The notes under the pieces were generated by a model. It was not told the origin of the DNA. It was given only the letters and a program-made list of their open reading frames with translations, and ran no database searches. A program made the position numbers and the translations under genes. A DNA stretch of 6,340 bases from an uncultured Lachnospiraceae bacterium. Its GTDB lineage: Bacteria > Bacillota > Clostridia > Lachnospirales > Lachnospiraceae. Of the stretch, positions 4,932 through 6,340 are shown in pieces. Position 1 is the first letter of the stretch. Each line of letters opens with the position of its first letter. The stretch is from contig CACZNZ010000055.1 of NCBI GenBank assembly GCA_902782625.1, positions 1 through 6,340 of the forward strand, given 5' to 3'.

Positions 4932-5101
4932 CTTTGCCAAAGGATAAAAGATATATGTTCATCCGTCGGTACTGGTATGCCGACACCATATCTGATATAG
5001 CTGATCGCTTTAATATGAGCGAAAACAATGTATCGGTATCTCTGAGCCGTATCAGGAACGCGCTCAGATCACATTTAACAGGAAGGGGATATATCATATG
5101 A
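4928..5101 (+). pseudogene. 5'-truncated ECF sigma factor gene, region 4 only
   Basis: In the frame ending with TGA at 5099-5101 the open stretch from 4928 encodes about 57 residues matching sigma region 4: SLPKDKRYMFIRRYWY, then a helix-turn-helix (ISDIADRFNMSENNVSVSL) and SRIRNALRSHL. It lines up with the last 57 or so residues of the complete sigma factors at 1435-1992 and 2751-3311, for example FVRRYWY against FIRRYWY. An in-frame TAG at 4925-4927 and the lack of any region 2 upstream show that the 5' two-thirds and the promoter are gone. An internal ATG (4955) has AAAGGA 10 nt upstream, so a 48-residue region-4 peptide might still be made. That could keep translation of the overlapping serpin gene coupled (ATGA overlap). 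Without region 2 it cannot work as a sigma factor. Confidence 0.85.
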
Positions 5102-6340
5102 GAGCAGAAAAACTCTTTGAAACACTTAATGATATCAACGAAAACGATATAGTTGAAGCATCCACATACAAAAAAAGAAAACCTTCTCCGATCAGGCTGT
5201 TAATTCCGCTCGCATGCGCGGCTGCTGTTTTTGCCATCGTTCTATGCCTGCCTCTCTTTAAAGACAGAGGCTCCGGATCAACATCCGGAGTTCTATGCGT
5301 TATGGCTGCCTGTCCCGATCCGGTTGCAGAAAACATGAATGCAGCTGAATTTATGATGGGCGATGCGCACTGGGAGTGGTGGTCAGCCTACAGAGAAGGT
5401 ATAAAGGATAATTATGAATTAAACAACCGTCTTAAAACATATTATTCCTCTGTAATGGGAAAACTCCTGGCTTATGACGAAAATACGGTCTGCTCGCCAC
5501 TGAACACATACCTCGCTTTCTCAATGCTTGCAGAGGTCTCAGACGGAAATACCAGACAGCAGATCCTTGATATGCTGGGTGTCGCAGATATCGAGACACT
5601 CAGAAAGAATGTATCCGATCTGTACATGGGCAATTACGTGGATACTCCCGTGTTGAAAAGTATACCCGCCAATTCGATATGGCTGAATAATGAAACCGCT
5701 TATAATGATGAAACGCTGAATCTGCTGGCCAATCAGTATTACGCTTCATCCTTCCGCGGCGCCCCCGGATCGGAAGAACTGAATGAAGCCTTAAGAGAAT
5801 GGATGGATAAGGGTACAGGCGGACTTTTATCTGAATACACTAAAGAAATGGCTACAAGTCCGGATCTTATAATGGAGCTAGTATCGACCATATATTATAA
5901 GGCCATGTGGCAGACCGCTTTTCAGGCTGACAGCACTGATAAAGCTGTGTTTCACGGCACAAATGGTGATACCGATGTTGACATGATGCATATGACAACT
6001 TCCATGTCAGTCTATAAAAATGAAAGCTTTACTGCGCTGGGGCTCGGTCTCAGTGACAGCGGCGGTATGTTCTTCTTTCTGCCAAATGAAAGCAAAGAGC
6101 TTGATGATCTGCTGTCGGATGATGCAATATTTGATGCCATATCCTATGAGAATGTGGAAGACAACTGGACTTACTCCCTGGTCAACCTTTCGATCCCCAG
6201 ATTCAGTGTATCCTGCAAGTCAGACGTAATAGATATGTTAAAAGAACTTGGAGTAACGGATGCAATGAATGCGACGCTTGCCGATTTCTCACCGCTCACC
6301 GATCAAAGCGGAATCTTTCTTAACAAGGCAGAGCACGCTG
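5098..6340 (+). CDS. Membrane-anchored serpin with anti-sigma-like N-terminus (3' end outside window)
   Basis: The frame is open from ATG 5098 through the window end, 414 residues visible. Residues 1-31 are a short cytoplasmic leader, 32-54 a transmembrane helix (IRLLIPLACAAAVFAIVLCL), and about 55-105 a linker. The serpin fold starts near 105. Serpin landmarks are VCSPLNTYLAFSML (131-144), NSIWLNN (192-198), LNEALREWMDKGTGGLL (228-244), LVSTIYYKAMW (261-271), VDMMHM (294-299), MFFFLPNE (324-331), VNLSIPRFSV (362-371), LADFSPL (394-400) and FLNKAEHA (407-414). The reactive-centre loop and last strands lie beyond the window, so the target protease is unknown and inhibitory activity cannot be judged. 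The start has GGAAGGGG (5081-5088), 9 nt upstream, and overlaps the truncated sigma gene as ATGA. Residues 1-20 align without gaps to both anti-sigma proteins. Serpins of gut Bacillota are known inhibitors of host-type serine proteases; the anti-sigma role is inference. Confidence 0.92.
   Translation, partial: MRAEKLFETLNDINENDIVEASTYKKRKPSPIRLLIPLACAAAVFAIVLCLPLFKDRGSGSTSGVLCVMAACPDPVAENMNAAEFMMGDAHWEWWSAYREGIKDNYELNNRLKTYYSSVMGKLLAYDENTVCSPLNTYLAFSMLAEVSDGNTRQQILDMLGVADIETLRKNVSDLYMGNYVDTPVLKSIPANSIWLNNETAYNDETLNLLANQYYASSFRGAPGSEELNEALREWMDKGTGGLLSEYTKEMATSPDLIMELVSTIYYKAMWQTAFQADSTDKAVFHGTNGDTDVDMMHMTTSMSVYKNESFTALGLGLSDSGGMFFFLPNESKELDDLLSDDAIFDAISYENVEDNWTYSLVNLSIPRFSVSCKSDVIDMLKELGVTDAMNATLADFSPLTDQSGIFLNKAEHA
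5271..5290 (+). repeat. Perfect 8-bp inverted repeat inside the serpin gene
   Basis: CTCCGGAT (5271-5278), a CAAC loop and ATCCGGAG (5283-5290) can form a tight GC-rich hairpin in the message. It falls in the codons for the Gly/Ser/Thr linker (GSGSTSG) just after the transmembrane helix, where protein constraint is low. It has no T-run, so it is not a terminator. A pause during membrane insertion is conceivable; chance is also possible. Confidence 0.5.

Noticed and set aside
5094..5336. - strand open frame opposite the serpin N-terminus
   Set aside because: It is antisense to the signal-anchor region of a convincing serpin; the hydrophobic content only mirrors that region.
6020..6229. + strand open frame inside the serpin in another reading frame
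   Set aside because: It lies wholly within the serpin coding sequence, which carries the conserved serpin motifs in its own frame here.

Overview
The window looks like chromosome from a low-to-mid-GC Bacillota, most likely a gut-type clostridium of the Ruminococcus/Eubacterium/Lachnospiraceae kind. That is an inference. It rests on strong GGAGG-type ribosome binding sites, a TTG start behind one of them, ECF sigma genes translationally coupled to single-pass membrane anti-sigma genes, and a membrane-anchored bacterial serpin.

Layout. Bases 1-125 hold an imperfect inverted repeat with ~30-nt arms and a third partial copy of its arm. Bases 126-404 (+) are a 5'-truncated and apparently frameshifted remnant of an unrecognised gene, closed by a good intrinsic terminator (436-466). 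Bases 477-1992 and 2167-3311 (both -) are two paralogous sigma/anti-sigma operons. Each reads sigma gene first, then an overlapping gene for a membrane protein with a short cytoplasmic N-terminus, one transmembrane helix and an extracytoplasmic domain. The two sigma genes have promoters that align without gaps over 41 nt (2006-2046 and 3343-3383), which points to autoregulated or cross-recognised ECF promoters. A terminator at 2078-2125 separates the operons.

Bases 3477-4777 (-) are a two-gene cassette: a 60-residue ribbon-helix-helix protein and a complete YhcG/DUF1016-family PD-(D/E)XK nuclease. The genes are fused by a TAATG stop/start. A sigma-A-type promoter sits inside a 7-bp-arm inverted repeat that looks like an autoregulatory operator. 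The arrangement resembles a toxin-antitoxin or defence module. A 32-codon basic ORF (4833-4931, -) lies just outside it.

At about 4928 the cassette side abuts the decapitated end of a third sigma gene on the + strand; only region 4 remains (4928-5101). Its stop overlaps, by ATGA, the start of a membrane-anchored serpin (5098 to the window end, 3' incomplete). The first 20 residues of the serpin align without gaps to those of both anti-sigma proteins. The main idea of this report is therefore that all three loci are one kind of module: an ECF sigma factor, a shared N-terminal sigma-facing tag with a membrane helix, and an interchangeable outside domain, which in the third case is a protease-inhibitor fold. 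The third locus has lost its sigma region 2 and promoter, apparently by a rearrangement next to the nuclease cassette.
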